Positions 1 through 7,013 of a DNA stretch of 31,250 bases are shown piece after piece. How positions within the stretch are numbered: position 1 is the first letter of the stretch; each line of letters begins with the position of its first letter. The notes beneath the pieces were generated by a model. That model was not told where the DNA came from, did not search any database, and was given only the letters and a program-made list of their open reading frames with translations. The stretch comes from a virus: IMG/VR virus record IMGVR_UViG_3300033149_001690, positions 1 through 31,250 of that record. One strand, given 5' to 3'. The position numbers were made by a program, and so were the translations under genes.

Positions 1-1116
1 TATTTTCCTGATACCACTGATTTGTATGGATGGCATATTAATGGAGTGGGAAATTACGATGATGGGGATTGGATAGGTAGTAAAGCATTAGCTAATAATA
101 ATGTTTTGACGGTATCAACGAATCATTTAGGACAGACAGTATATTCTCATTTTAATGGGTTTGATGATTATTTAAGCAGTTCAGACCCTGTTTTTACTAA
201 TAATACTAATTCATTTACAGTAGCTGCATGGATAAAACCAGATACACTTACAAACGGTGCTGTAATATTATCAAAATATGATTCAAGTGGGTCTTTTAGG
301 TCTTGGAGGATATATTTTACAGCAACAGCAGCTAGGTTTAGTATATCTACTACGGCACAAGCTGGTGGTGGGGCAACGGATACAGAATTTCCGACTGATG
401 GTTTAGATGATGGGAGATATCACCATATTGCAGGTGTTTATGATAAAGATGCAACTTCTATAATGGTTATGGTTGATGGTAAAATTGTAGCTTACGCAGT
501 TAATGCAGCTTTTTCAGGGATACATGATGATGGTCTTGCTGATTTTATGGTTGGTGCATCAACTGGTGGTAGTGGTGTAACTGGTTTTTTTACTGGTGAT
601 ATAACAGATGTTATTTATAAAAAAGATGCCCTTACTTATGATGAACTTCTTAAAATGTATGCTGCTGGTAGTAAGAAGTTTGTTAGCATAGATGGGAACT
701 CTAAGGTATCAATATTAGATGGGCGTTGTAATCTTGGTTCATATCGAATTAAACCTGCGGATAAGACGTTATCAGTTTCAAAAATAACAGAAACAAGTTT
801 ATATATTCCTGCAGATGGAATTTATAAATATATATTTAATGCAAGAGTTCGCGTTGTAGATACAGATGCTTCTGGAGATGCAAATATTCAGTTTAAAATA
901 TATGATAATACAAATGATGTAGATTTAACGGAAACAAAGGTTCCGGGCTTTTCGGGGGCAACAGCCAGTGAGGGACAACAAACAATAGGGCACATTGAAA
1001 CGCCGCCAATGTATTTTACTAAAGATACACAGATTTTAATGAATGTCACTGCAATTACTGGGACTGATACTGGATATTTTAGTGATATGGACATTTGGTG
1101 GGAAAAACTAGACTAG
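1..1116 (+). CDS. LamG-domain fibre/adhesin-like protein (5' end outside window)
   Basis: The frame is open through base 1, so the gene almost certainly starts upstream; the first in-window start-like codon, TTG at 22, has no ribosome site. Counting from that TTG, residues about 45-220 form a LamG/concanavalin-like beta-sandwich: AAWIKP strand, YHHIAGVYD, MVDGKIV, and a closing helix ending in MYAAGSKKF. Residues 220-364 are a separate beta-rich C-terminal domain that I do not recognise. LamG domains bind glycans and occur in phage fibres. The next gene is a tandem relative: its LFGW and YARGSRRY segments align with LYGW and YAAGSKKF here, which implies that roughly 85-90 residues lie upstream of the window. 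Probable role: host or surface binding. The family call is good; virion location is inferred. Confidence 0.75.
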   Translation, partial: YFPDTTDLYGWHINGVGNYDDGDWIGSKALANNNVLTVSTNHLGQTVYSHFNGFDDYLSSSDPVFTNNTNSFTVAAWIKPDTLTNGAVILSKYDSSGSFRSWRIYFTATAARFSISTTAQAGGGATDTEFPTDGLDDGRYHHIAGVYDKDATSIMVMVDGKIVAYAVNAAFSGIHDDGLADFMVGASTGGSGVTGFFTGDITDVIYKKDALTYDELLKMYAAGSKKFVSIDGNSKVSILDGRCNLGSYRIKPADKTLSVSKITETSLYIPADGIYKYIFNARVRVVDTDASGDANIQFKIYDNTNDVDLTETKVPGFSGATASEGQQTIGHIETPPMYFTKDTQILMNVTAITGTDTGYFSDMDIWWEKLD

Positions 1117-1130
1117 AATAGGAGAATTCA

Positions 1131-2405
1131 ATGAAAAAGTTATTCATCCTTTTAACATTTTTAATCCCTCTTCTTGCATGGTCTTTGACCATCAAAGAGA
1201 CAAGGAATAATACAAACATTGAGTTCTATACCAAGGATTCAGGTGTTTCTTCTCAAGTTGGAATAATTGATTATACTGGTGAGTGGCAAATAGGTACTTC
1301 TGTTATATCAACTCTTAACGGAGTTATTACTTTAAATACTAAAACTCAATTGCAATCTACAGATTTTCCAGATTCTGTTAATCATAATGGAAACTTATTT
1401 GGTTGGAGAGCGGATGATTCTGAATATTTTTTAAATGTTTTTGGGTCTTTAGAACTTGATTTTGGTTTTGCCCCAACAAAAGTATTTAACCATTTAGATG
1501 AAAATGTTAACTGTTATTATAATGGTAGTAATACTTGGCAATCTACTAATGGTGATTCTTTTGGAATAACGGGGGATTTATCCTTCTCAATTTGGGTTTA
1601 TAGAGATGATTGGTCTACTAATTTTTCTACAATTAGAGCGATAGCTTCAAGAAGTGGTGTGGAAAATGGTTGGAAATTATATGGATTAAATGCAGCTACT
1701 GATATAGCTTTTCAAGTTGAGAGTGGTGGCGTAGCGTATGATGATGTTTTGATAAATGCTGATGTTTTATCTTCGGGTTGGCATCATTTTGCAGTTGCTA
1801 GGGATAATGGGTCTTTTACAAGTATGTATATAGATGGTCTTCTTTTAGGCAAAACAACAAGTACAAATACTATTACTGCTGACGGTGATATTGAAATAGG
1901 ATCATTTAATCAAGGGGCTGGTAAATGGGAAGCAGGTAGATTAGATGAGTTTTGGGTTCAAGGAAATACTGTTTGGACAAATGAGCAGGTAAAGACAATT
2001 TATGCTAGAGGTAGTAGAAGGTATGCTACACAATTAGCAGATGGAAATATCGATATAACTTTACCTTTAGAGGGTAAATGGTTTGATTGGATCCCAACAT
2101 ATACTAATTATGGAACAGTTACAACACACGAAGGAAAATACAACGTTATAGGCGATATGGTTACTATAGCTTTAAGATCTTCTGGTACTCCGACTGGAAC
2201 TACTGATATTCTTGCCACTATGCCTTTAGTTATGGAGAGTGCTAATCTAAAAACTGCTGGTTACGGATATGATAGTGCTCCAAAACCATGTATAATTTAT
2301 GCTAATGATACCAGTACATTAGTATGGAAAAAATATGATAATGCTATATGGACTGTTGCTGGGGGTAAAGAAATAGGAGCATCTTTATCGTATGTATTAC
2401 GATAA
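1131..2405 (+). CDS. Secreted LamG protein with phage-fibre C-terminal domain
   Basis: A 424-residue protein. Residues 1-18 look like a Sec signal peptide (MKKLF then a long Leu/Ile/Phe stretch ending LAWS). A LamG domain spans about 118-298 (FSIWVYRD, WHHFAVARD, MYIDGLLLG, RLDEFWV). The C-terminal part from about 315 (WIPTYTNYG, GKYNVIGDMVTI, then DILATMPL) resembles the terminal domain of many phage tail fibres. The start has a good ribosome site (GGAG about 7 nt upstream). It is a divergent tandem copy of the preceding gene. A signal peptide on a fibre-like protein is odd, because fibres assemble in the cytoplasm; it may be displayed or secreted by the infected cell, or the N-terminus may be a hydrophobic anchor. 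Confidence 0.75.
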   Translation: MKKLFILLTFLIPLLAWSLTIKETRNNTNIEFYTKDSGVSSQVGIIDYTGEWQIGTSVISTLNGVITLNTKTQLQSTDFPDSVNHNGNLFGWRADDSEYFLNVFGSLELDFGFAPTKVFNHLDENVNCYYNGSNTWQSTNGDSFGITGDLSFSIWVYRDDWSTNFSTIRAIASRSGVENGWKLYGLNAATDIAFQVESGGVAYDDVLINADVLSSGWHHFAVARDNGSFTSMYIDGLLLGKTTSTNTITADGDIEIGSFNQGAGKWEAGRLDEFWVQGNTVWTNEQVKTIYARGSRRYATQLADGNIDITLPLEGKWFDWIPTYTNYGTVTTHEGKYNVIGDMVTIALRSSGTPTGTTDILATMPLVMESANLKTAGYGYDSAPKPCIIYANDTSTLVWKKYDNAIWTVAGGKEIGASLSYVLR

Positions 2406-2413
2406 GAGGTAAT

Positions 2414-3307
2414 ATGATAAAATTTTTATTAATACTTTTACTATTTATATCCTGCTCTACCACAATACCAAACCCTACTCCAGAAATCTCTAAAGAACAA
2501 GCTTTAGTCTTAAAACAAGACATCATAGATAGAGGACTTTGGTTAGGATACGGAGTCAATCAACTTTATGCATATGGCAATACAATATATGCATGGTACA
2601 AACATGATATCCTAACATTCGATGATGTACAAACGTATTGTGAACGCCTAGATGCTGCTAAACTTCCTGATGGTAGGCTTGGGTATTACTCTGAACCAGA
2701 AAAGGTTCCTAACAGCCGTGTAGCGACTCGTGATGACTATTTCTGGATACATACAGGATGTCATTTTGGTAACAAGGTAAATTCTTGTTGCCAAGCACAT
2801 CTTGATTATATGTATTATGCAATGATAGATAAGGAATACCCTATCCCCCCAGAGATCCTATCTACAGTTCAAGCAAATGTAATTTCAGGTGCTTTCTCAT
2901 CAAAGGATTTTATTAAGAAGATCATTGATTTGTATAAAATAGCGGTCATTGATGGGTTGGAACTTGAGTTCGATGTTTGGAGTCCTGTTCACCAATTAGT
3001 TTTCAGAAGAGCACACGATGAAGATTATATATGGTATTGGTTCTGGGATATGGTAGGTCATTACGGACAAACGATGCCTATTGCAGGAACTCCTCCAGAT
3101 AACACTTCGGATAAACTTTTGCTCATGAGCATGATCCTTATAAATCGTGAAAAACATCCTACGGCTTGGTCGATGAAGTCAGATGTATATTTAAGAGATA
3201 AAGTAGATTACAATCATACGGTTAAAGTATATTGGATCAATCCATTCCATAGTAGAACACAAATTCAAATTTCACTAGGTCATTCATTATTAGATCTATT
3301 TTATTGA
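2414..3307 (+). CDS. Predicted lipoprotein, unknown function
   Basis: A 297-residue protein starting with a lipoprotein signal: MIKF, then LLILLLFIS and Cys14, the likely lipidated residue, followed by Ser/Thr/Pro-rich linker. The mature part is rich in Tyr, Trp and His (for example YIWYWFWDMVGHYG around 205-218) and holds further cysteines at 76, 116, 125 and 126. I do not recognise the family. Its stop TGA (3305-3307) lies inside the -35 box of the next promoter. It sits between a secreted LamG protein and another small gene, so it may belong to a set of genes that alter the host envelope. Lipidation is inferred from the signal only; localisation to inner or outer membrane cannot be read here. 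Confidence 0.7.
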   Translation: MIKFLLILLLFISCSTTIPNPTPEISKEQALVLKQDIIDRGLWLGYGVNQLYAYGNTIYAWYKHDILTFDDVQTYCERLDAAKLPDGRLGYYSEPEKVPNSRVATRDDYFWIHTGCHFGNKVNSCCQAHLDYMYYAMIDKEYPIPPEILSTVQANVISGAFSSKDFIKKIIDLYKIAVIDGLELEFDVWSPVHQLVFRRAHDEDYIWYWFWDMVGHYGQTMPIAGTPPDNTSDKLLLMSMILINREKHPTAWSMKSDVYLRDKVDYNHTVKVYWINPFHSRTQIQISLGHSLLDLFY

Positions 3308-3332
3308 CACATATAAATTTATAGTATATTGT
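3304..3332 (+). promoter_or_regulatory. Sigma70-like promoter for the 3371 gene
   Basis: TTGACA at 3304-3309 is a perfect -35. A -10 could be TATTGT at 3327-3332 (17-nt spacer) or TATATT at 3325-3330 (15-nt spacer). The -35 contains the stop codon of the upstream lipoprotein gene. About 40 nt of leader follow before the strong ribosome site of the next gene. Confidence 0.55.
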
Positions 3333-3370
3333 CATTTTAGTAATGCTTAAACACATAATAGGAGGAATTT

Positions 3371-3676
3371 ATGGCAGTAGAATTTGTAGAAGTAACTGAG
3401 AAATACCCGAAAGAATTTTATGAAATTCTTGATGCTTGTTTTGAGATTGTTAAAAACTCAAAAGAGGCTCTAGCAGATGGATTTTCTTTAGGAGAGGATG
3501 TGACAGCTATCATTGGTGGAAGTATGGGAAAACTTATGACAGCTATTGATGGTACTCAAAAAGTAGGGGAAGAATTCAAGCAGGAGCTTGCTGGTTGTAT
3601 TAAAGCAGGTGGTGCCTTTGGTGCTAATGTTGCTGAATTGTTTATGACAAAAGAAGAGGAAGTTACTCCAGAATAA
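3371..3676 (+). CDS. Small acidic helical protein, unknown function
   Basis: A 101-residue protein with no signal peptide. Sequence suggests helices (YPKEFYEILDACFEIVKN, EEFKQELAGCIKAG) and Gly-rich turns, with an acidic tail (KEEEVTPE). It has a very strong ribosome site, AGGAGG, about 5 nt before ATG. The gene has its own near-consensus promoter (3304-3332) and a strong terminator right after it (3683-3716), so it forms a single-gene unit inside a long plus-strand array. That suggests high or differently timed expression. No family recognised; no membrane segment is clear. Confidence 0.7.
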   Translation: MAVEFVEVTEKYPKEFYEILDACFEIVKNSKEALADGFSLGEDVTAIIGGSMGKLMTAIDGTQKVGEEFKQELAGCIKAGGAFGANVAELFMTKEEEVTPE

Positions 3677-3682
3677 ATTTTT

Positions 3683-3716
3683 AAAGGGTTCGGAGAGAAA
3701 TCTTCGAACCCTTTTT
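3683..3716 (+). terminator. Rho-independent terminator
   Basis: A 14-bp stem with one G-U pair (3683-3696 with 3701-3714) closed by a GAAA tetraloop (3697-3700), with the T run at 3712-3716. It lies 7 nt after the stop of the 3371 gene and 11 nt before the next ATG. Confidence 0.9.
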
Positions 3717-3727
3717 AAGGACACACA

Positions 3728-4771
3728 ATGAAAATATTAATGTTATTATTTATTCTTTTTGTGGTTAGTTGTTCTCATTTACAAGAAGATATAGGTCCCT
3801 CCCCAGCAGATCATAACTACCGTAGGATGGAATTTACGACAAATTTGGATGGAAAGAGGATCAAAGAAGTAGGGACATCTAATATTTCTATTAAAGAAGG
3901 AGAATCAATAGATAATTATGGAGTGACTATTCATGCTTATAATACAGGAAAATTAATAATTAGTTCTAGGGGATGCTTGTTCTCAGAACTATTTACTCGT
4001 TATGAAGGTAATACATATATCCCACTATCTTCTATAATACCAGAATCATCTGTAGAGTTCCGATGCTTGTTCGATTTAGTAATTTCGCCTGATCAGGTAA
4101 GTGAGGATGAAGATAAAGCACACAATATAAAGATGATAGGAAGAATACTAGTAAACTTTATTCCTAAACACTACAAGAAAGCAGGAGTAGAGTATATCCA
4201 AGCAAACTCTTCAAATAACGGATCTTATCTTAAACACTATAAATATGATGGACAAGGTTCCATACAGTTACTAGAAGGTAAGGTATCTAAATATATAGGT
4301 TTTAATCTTATTCTTCCCAGTCAAAAAGGTGAATATATCCTTACAGGATGTGGTTTTTCTAAACCTACGATATTCCCCTATACTTCTAATATAACAAATA
4401 TAACATTTAAAAAAGTGTTTGGAAAAGAGGAGATCAAGACTACTGATTCTTGCCTACTGGAAATAAATGTTGTACCTGAAGATGTGGGTTCTGGTTTCAT
4501 GGCTCGTTTTGATTTGAATGTATATGGGAAAGCTATAATTCGTCTGGAGGAACCGAAAATATATATTGATGAAGGGACTTTTGGAGATGATCTAGTTGTA
4601 AAATCAATGCCTTATGTTATAGTGCAAAGCATTAATGATAAGGTTTGTACAGATACAACTTGTGAAGTTGATTATGAGAGACATAAAGAGTACTGGATCA
4701 GAACCATTACTAAGAACGGAAGATATCGTGTTTTATCGTTTAAAAACGGTAGGATACATTGGAGGGAATGA
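3728..4771 (+). CDS. Predicted lipoprotein with two repeated Cys-paired domains
   Basis: A 347-residue protein with a canonical lipoprotein signal: MKILMLLFILFVVS then Cys15 (VVSC lipobox). The mature part appears to hold two related beta-rich units: unit 1 has GCLFS (Cys83) and RCLFDLVISPD (Cys113); unit 2 has GCGFS (Cys208) and SCLLEINVVPED (Cys242). The 30- and 34-residue spacings suggest one disulfide in each unit; a third close pair is Cys307/Cys312. This fits an exported, disulfide-bonded, membrane-anchored protein. Its ATG follows the terminator by 11 nt, with AAGGAC as a modest ribosome site. The stop overlaps the next start (ATGA). Function unknown: surface receptor, exclusion factor or o-spanin-like roles are guesses only. 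Confidence 0.75.
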   Translation: MKILMLLFILFVVSCSHLQEDIGPSPADHNYRRMEFTTNLDGKRIKEVGTSNISIKEGESIDNYGVTIHAYNTGKLIISSRGCLFSELFTRYEGNTYIPLSSIIPESSVEFRCLFDLVISPDQVSEDEDKAHNIKMIGRILVNFIPKHYKKAGVEYIQANSSNNGSYLKHYKYDGQGSIQLLEGKVSKYIGFNLILPSQKGEYILTGCGFSKPTIFPYTSNITNITFKKVFGKEEIKTTDSCLLEINVVPEDVGSGFMARFDLNVYGKAIIRLEEPKIYIDEGTFGDDLVVKSMPYVIVQSINDKVCTDTTCEVDYERHKEYWIRTITKNGRYRVLSFKNGRIHWRE

Positions 4772-5175
4772 TGCCTTGGGCTTTAATCATAGAAATCGTA
4801 TGGGCTATAGTAAAGTGGGTTTCTTCCATGGTAGTTGGATGGAACAAGTTTTCAGATGAAGAGAAGGAAGCTAAGAAGAAACATTTGAAGGAGCTTATAG
4901 GAACAGTCAAGAAGTTATCTAAGAAGAATGCAGAAGATGTTATTAAAAATGAGAAGGATTTTGAAGCAAGTTTAGCTGCTGCGATGAAGCTTAGATATGC
5001 TAAGTATAAGAAATATATAAAGAAAGCTTTAGATGGTAATCGTTCTGTATATGATATACAAGAAATGGCGATTGGAGAATATTTAAGAGGGAATGTAGAA
5101 GCAAGAACTATTTTAGTTTCTAGTAAATCTAATGAACAACAATCCATAGATCTTTCTCGATTGATACTTTTTTAA
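4768..5175 (+). CDS. Small protein with N-terminal membrane segment and charged helix; lysis-module candidate
   Basis: About 135 residues. The N-terminus (PWALIIEIVWAIVKW, SSMVVGW) is hydrophobic and could insert in a membrane; the rest is a Lys/Glu-rich helix (EEKEAKKKHLKEL, LRYAKYKKYIKKAL). ATG at 4768 overlaps the upstream stop as ATGA, pointing to translational coupling; ATG at 4771 is equally usable and is better spaced from GGAGG at 4761-4765. The location directly before two small membrane proteins and a lytic transglycosylase suggests a part in lysis, for example as an antiholin or accessory factor, but this is inference. A promoter lies within its 3' end. Confidence 0.65.
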   Translation: MMPWALIIEIVWAIVKWVSSMVVGWNKFSDEEKEAKKKHLKELIGTVKKLSKKNAEDVIKNEKDFEASLAAAMKLRYAKYKKYIKKALDGNRSVYDIQEMAIGEYLRGNVEARTILVSSKSNEQQSIDLSRLILF

Positions 5176-5189
5176 TAATCTAGTATAAT
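5161..5189 (+). promoter_or_regulatory. Strong sigma70-like promoter before the holin genes
   Basis: TTGATA (5161-5166), 17-nt spacer, perfect TATAAT (5184-5189). The -35 lies in the last codons of the upstream gene. It would drive the lysis genes starting at 5218. Confidence 0.75.
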
Positions 5190-5217
5190 TAAGCATATTC
5201 TAATTAGTAGGTAAAAA

Positions 5218-5442
5218 ATGTCAAATGCTCAAAACGTATCAGATAGAGAATTACTTATACGGATCGATGAAAGAGTCAAACATATTTGGAGTAAATCCAA
5301 ACAACATGAAGAAAAGATAGATATCTTAGAAAAAGAGAAGATAAGTAAAGGCTCTATATCTTATATAATCGCTTTAGTAGGAGGATCTGTAGGGATCATT
5401 GCAATGATCGTTACAATTATATATCGTCTTCAGGGAATGTAA
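5218..5442 (+). CDS. XhlA-like holin-associated protein
   Basis: A 74-residue protein with the XhlA-type layout: a charged N-terminal coiled coil (RELLIRIDERVKHIW, KIDILEKEK) followed by one C-terminal membrane helix at about 48-70 (IIALVGGSVGIIAMIVTII) and a short tail. XhlA-family proteins are small membrane partners of holins in phage lysis. It is the first gene after a strong promoter and overlaps the next small membrane protein by 1 nt (TAATG). Ribosome site is weak (TAGG). Family call rests on architecture and size rather than a diagnostic motif. Confidence 0.7.
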   Translation: MSNAQNVSDRELLIRIDERVKHIWSKSKQHEEKIDILEKEKISKGSISYIIALVGGSVGIIAMIVTIIYRLQGM

Positions 5443-5627
5443 TGTCCTTTTTTTTTAAATCTAAAAAGCTTTTTGTTGTTTTAGTTGGTATATTGTCAGT
5501 ATTGGTTCTTGCAATATTAAGTGGAGATGCTGCTACTTCAAATATAGCAATTCCAATCATTGGAACAATGGTTGCGGGTTATGGTGTAGGACAAGGAATC
5601 ATTGATAAGTCTCAGAAATCTAAGTAA
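5442..5627 (+). CDS. Putative holin (two membrane segments)
   Basis: A 61-residue protein with a basic start (FFFKSKK), two hydrophobic segments (about 9-26, LFVVLVGILSVLVLAIL; and about 35-53, IAIPIIGTMVAGYGVGQG) joined by a short loop, and a basic tail (KSQKSK). Small size, two helices, a charged C-terminus and a place between an XhlA-like protein and a lytic transglycosylase fit a class II-type holin, which would permeabilise the inner membrane. Starts on TAATG overlapping the upstream stop. No sequence motif proves the assignment. Confidence 0.65.
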   Translation: MSFFFKSKKLFVVLVGILSVLVLAILSGDAATSNIAIPIIGTMVAGYGVGQGIIDKSQKSK

Positions 5628-5690
5628 TTCTTCTTTAATTTATCCCTATAAAATGCTAAAATATGTAATGTTATAATATTGGAGAAGTGT

Positions 5691-6131
5691 ATGAAAACTT
5701 ATGACGAATATAAAATGGCGTTGTGGATGAGGGAATCTAATAATAACCCTAAAGCAGTAAATACATATGGTTATCTAGGGCTTTTACAATTAGGCACTGA
5801 TGCTTTGATTACAATGGGTTTAAAATGCCATCACTGCAAGAGCTGGATCTTGGGCTGGAACACAAAGAAGTTTCTTGAGGACAGGGCTTTTCAAGAAGAG
5901 CTTACAGATAAGTGGTTAAGATTCGTGAAGAAGAAATGCTTGCAATGGGACTTTTCTGAATTTTATGGAGATAGGATAGATTTAAGTGGTACTATGGCCG
6001 GTTGTCATTTAATGTGGTATGGGGGTCTAAAGGATTATTTTAAAAAAGGGATTGATAGGAAAGATGGATATGGTACCCCAATATCTGAGTATATAATCAA
6101 GTTTTCAGGGTATGATGTTGGTGATTTGTAA
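5691..6131 (+). CDS. SLT-like lytic transglycosylase / endolysin
   Basis: A 146-residue protein with the soluble-lytic-transglycosylase signature near the N-terminus: RESNNNPKAVN (catalytic Glu15 followed by Ser) then GYLGLLQLG (Gly27, Gly30, Gln33). Such enzymes cleave the MurNAc-GlcNAc bond of peptidoglycan. There is no signal peptide, so access to the cell wall would depend on the holin encoded just upstream. The start is ATG at 5691, 6 nt after GGAG; an in-frame TTG at 5679 would put the ribosome site inside the gene and is rejected. A CHHC motif at 46-49 is unusual for this fold and might bind metal. Best reading: the phage endolysin. Confidence 0.8.
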   Translation: MKTYDEYKMALWMRESNNNPKAVNTYGYLGLLQLGTDALITMGLKCHHCKSWILGWNTKKFLEDRAFQEELTDKWLRFVKKKCLQWDFSEFYGDRIDLSGTMAGCHLMWYGGLKDYFKKGIDRKDGYGTPISEYIIKFSGYDVGDL

Positions 6132-6734
6132 ATGGCTAACAAGTTCCTTATTCCATCCCTAGCTATTTATGATCCCACTTTTACACAACTTACTCAAGCG
6201 GGTTGTGTAATATTAAGAACTGATGACTGGGCGCAATTACTGGTTCAAACAAATGCTTTACTAGGAAGTTCTAATCTTATATATGGTTATGATTCTATTG
6301 GAGATTCTATATATAGGGTTTCTGTAGATAATCGTGGATATCTAAATGTTAATGCTGTATTAGATACAACTCAAGGAGTACAAAGAGGGTTATGTACTGA
6401 TGCTAATGGTACTGGATTTCTAGATCAAAATGATGATAATTATCATATATTAGATTCTATATCATTATCACAAGGAGATACGATAGAAGTTAGTGGGTTC
6501 TTTGCTTCATCAAATATAGATGCAAATGTTGAACTTGTAACAAAAATAGACACTACTTATCATTATGAGTTAGTAGGAATTATAAATGGTTCTCCACCCC
6601 ATCTTAACCCAGTATTTGGGGTACCAATTGAAATACTAGGAGATGTCGCAAAAGATTTGATATTACGTATTAAACGATTAGATGCTTGTGATAATATCAC
6701 GGCTTCTGGTAGAATATTTGCAAGGAAGGTTTAA
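6132..6734 (+). CDS. Probable virion/appendage protein, unknown
   Basis: A 200-residue, beta-rich, acidic protein with no signal peptide. It begins MANKFLIPS and contains a segment around residues 51-73 with the pattern YG-D-x-G...VSVDNRGYLNV that recurs in the gene at 7014 (YG...LSIDDEGNLRV); both also begin with an xFLI motif. This suggests an old duplication or a shared fold. C-terminal half includes GDTIEVSGFFAS and a closing GRIFARKV strand. It starts directly after the upstream stop. The context among fibre-like genes suggests a structural role; I do not recognise the family. Confidence 0.65.
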   Translation: MANKFLIPSLAIYDPTFTQLTQAGCVILRTDDWAQLLVQTNALLGSSNLIYGYDSIGDSIYRVSVDNRGYLNVNAVLDTTQGVQRGLCTDANGTGFLDQNDDNYHILDSISLSQGDTIEVSGFFASSNIDANVELVTKIDTTYHYELVGIINGSPPHLNPVFGVPIEILGDVAKDLILRIKRLDACDNITASGRIFARKV

Positions 6735-6968
6735 ATGATTATTTGGATTAATGAAGATACATTGCAGTTAGAAATACGAGTAGGAGCAACTGAGAAGTAT
6801 ATTCCTACAGAAGAAATGTTAGAGTTGGATTCTAAGGTTGAGAAGATAAAGAAACTATATACTGATTTTTTAGATGAAGAATATAACCCGAAAGTTAAAT
6901 CTATTTTAACTATAATAGATAGAATAAATAGAAAGAATAATCCAGAATTGAATAAGAAGAGGAAATGA
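6735..6968 (+). CDS. Small charged helical protein, unknown
   Basis: A 77-residue protein, begun by ATG straight after the previous stop, with AAGGAAGG about 6 nt upstream. N-terminus is a short strand pair (MIIWINEDTLQLEIRVG) and the remainder a charged helix (SKVEKIKKLYTDFLDEE) with a Lys/Arg-rich tail. No signal peptide or membrane segment. Co-directional and tightly linked with the neighbouring structural candidates, so it may be a chaperone or minor virion protein; no function can be read. Confidence 0.6.
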   Translation: MIIWINEDTLQLEIRVGATEKYIPTEEMLELDSKVEKIKKLYTDFLDEEYNPKVKSILTIIDRINRKNNPELNKKRK

Positions 6969-6981
6969 CGCAGGATATTGT

Positions 6982-7006
6982 CCTTATAAGAAAACTTATA
7001 AGGAGG
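6982..7006 (+). promoter_or_regulatory. Hairpin overlapping the ribosome site of the 7014 gene
   Basis: Perfect 9-bp inverted repeat, CCTTATAAG (6982-6990) and CTTATAAGG (6995-7003), with an AAAA loop. The right arm contains the first four bases of the very strong ribosome site AAGGAGG (7000-7006). The hairpin could partly hide the site or protect the 5' end of a processed message. Confidence 0.6.
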
Positions 7007-7013
7007 AAAGAAC

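Noticed and set aside
4635-4859. 74-codon plus-strand frame overlapping the second lipoprotein and the 4768 gene
   Set aside because: Spans two well-supported genes in another frame and has no ribosome site.
5672-5677. TATAAT just before the lytic transglycosylase gene
   Set aside because: No usable -35 at 16-18 nt upstream (TAAAAT-like only) and it lies within 4 nt of the ribosome site, so a leader would be almost absent. Chance hit in AT-rich DNA.
5679-5690. TTG start extending the lytic transglycosylase by four residues
   Set aside because: The extension would include the GGAG ribosome site used by ATG 5691.
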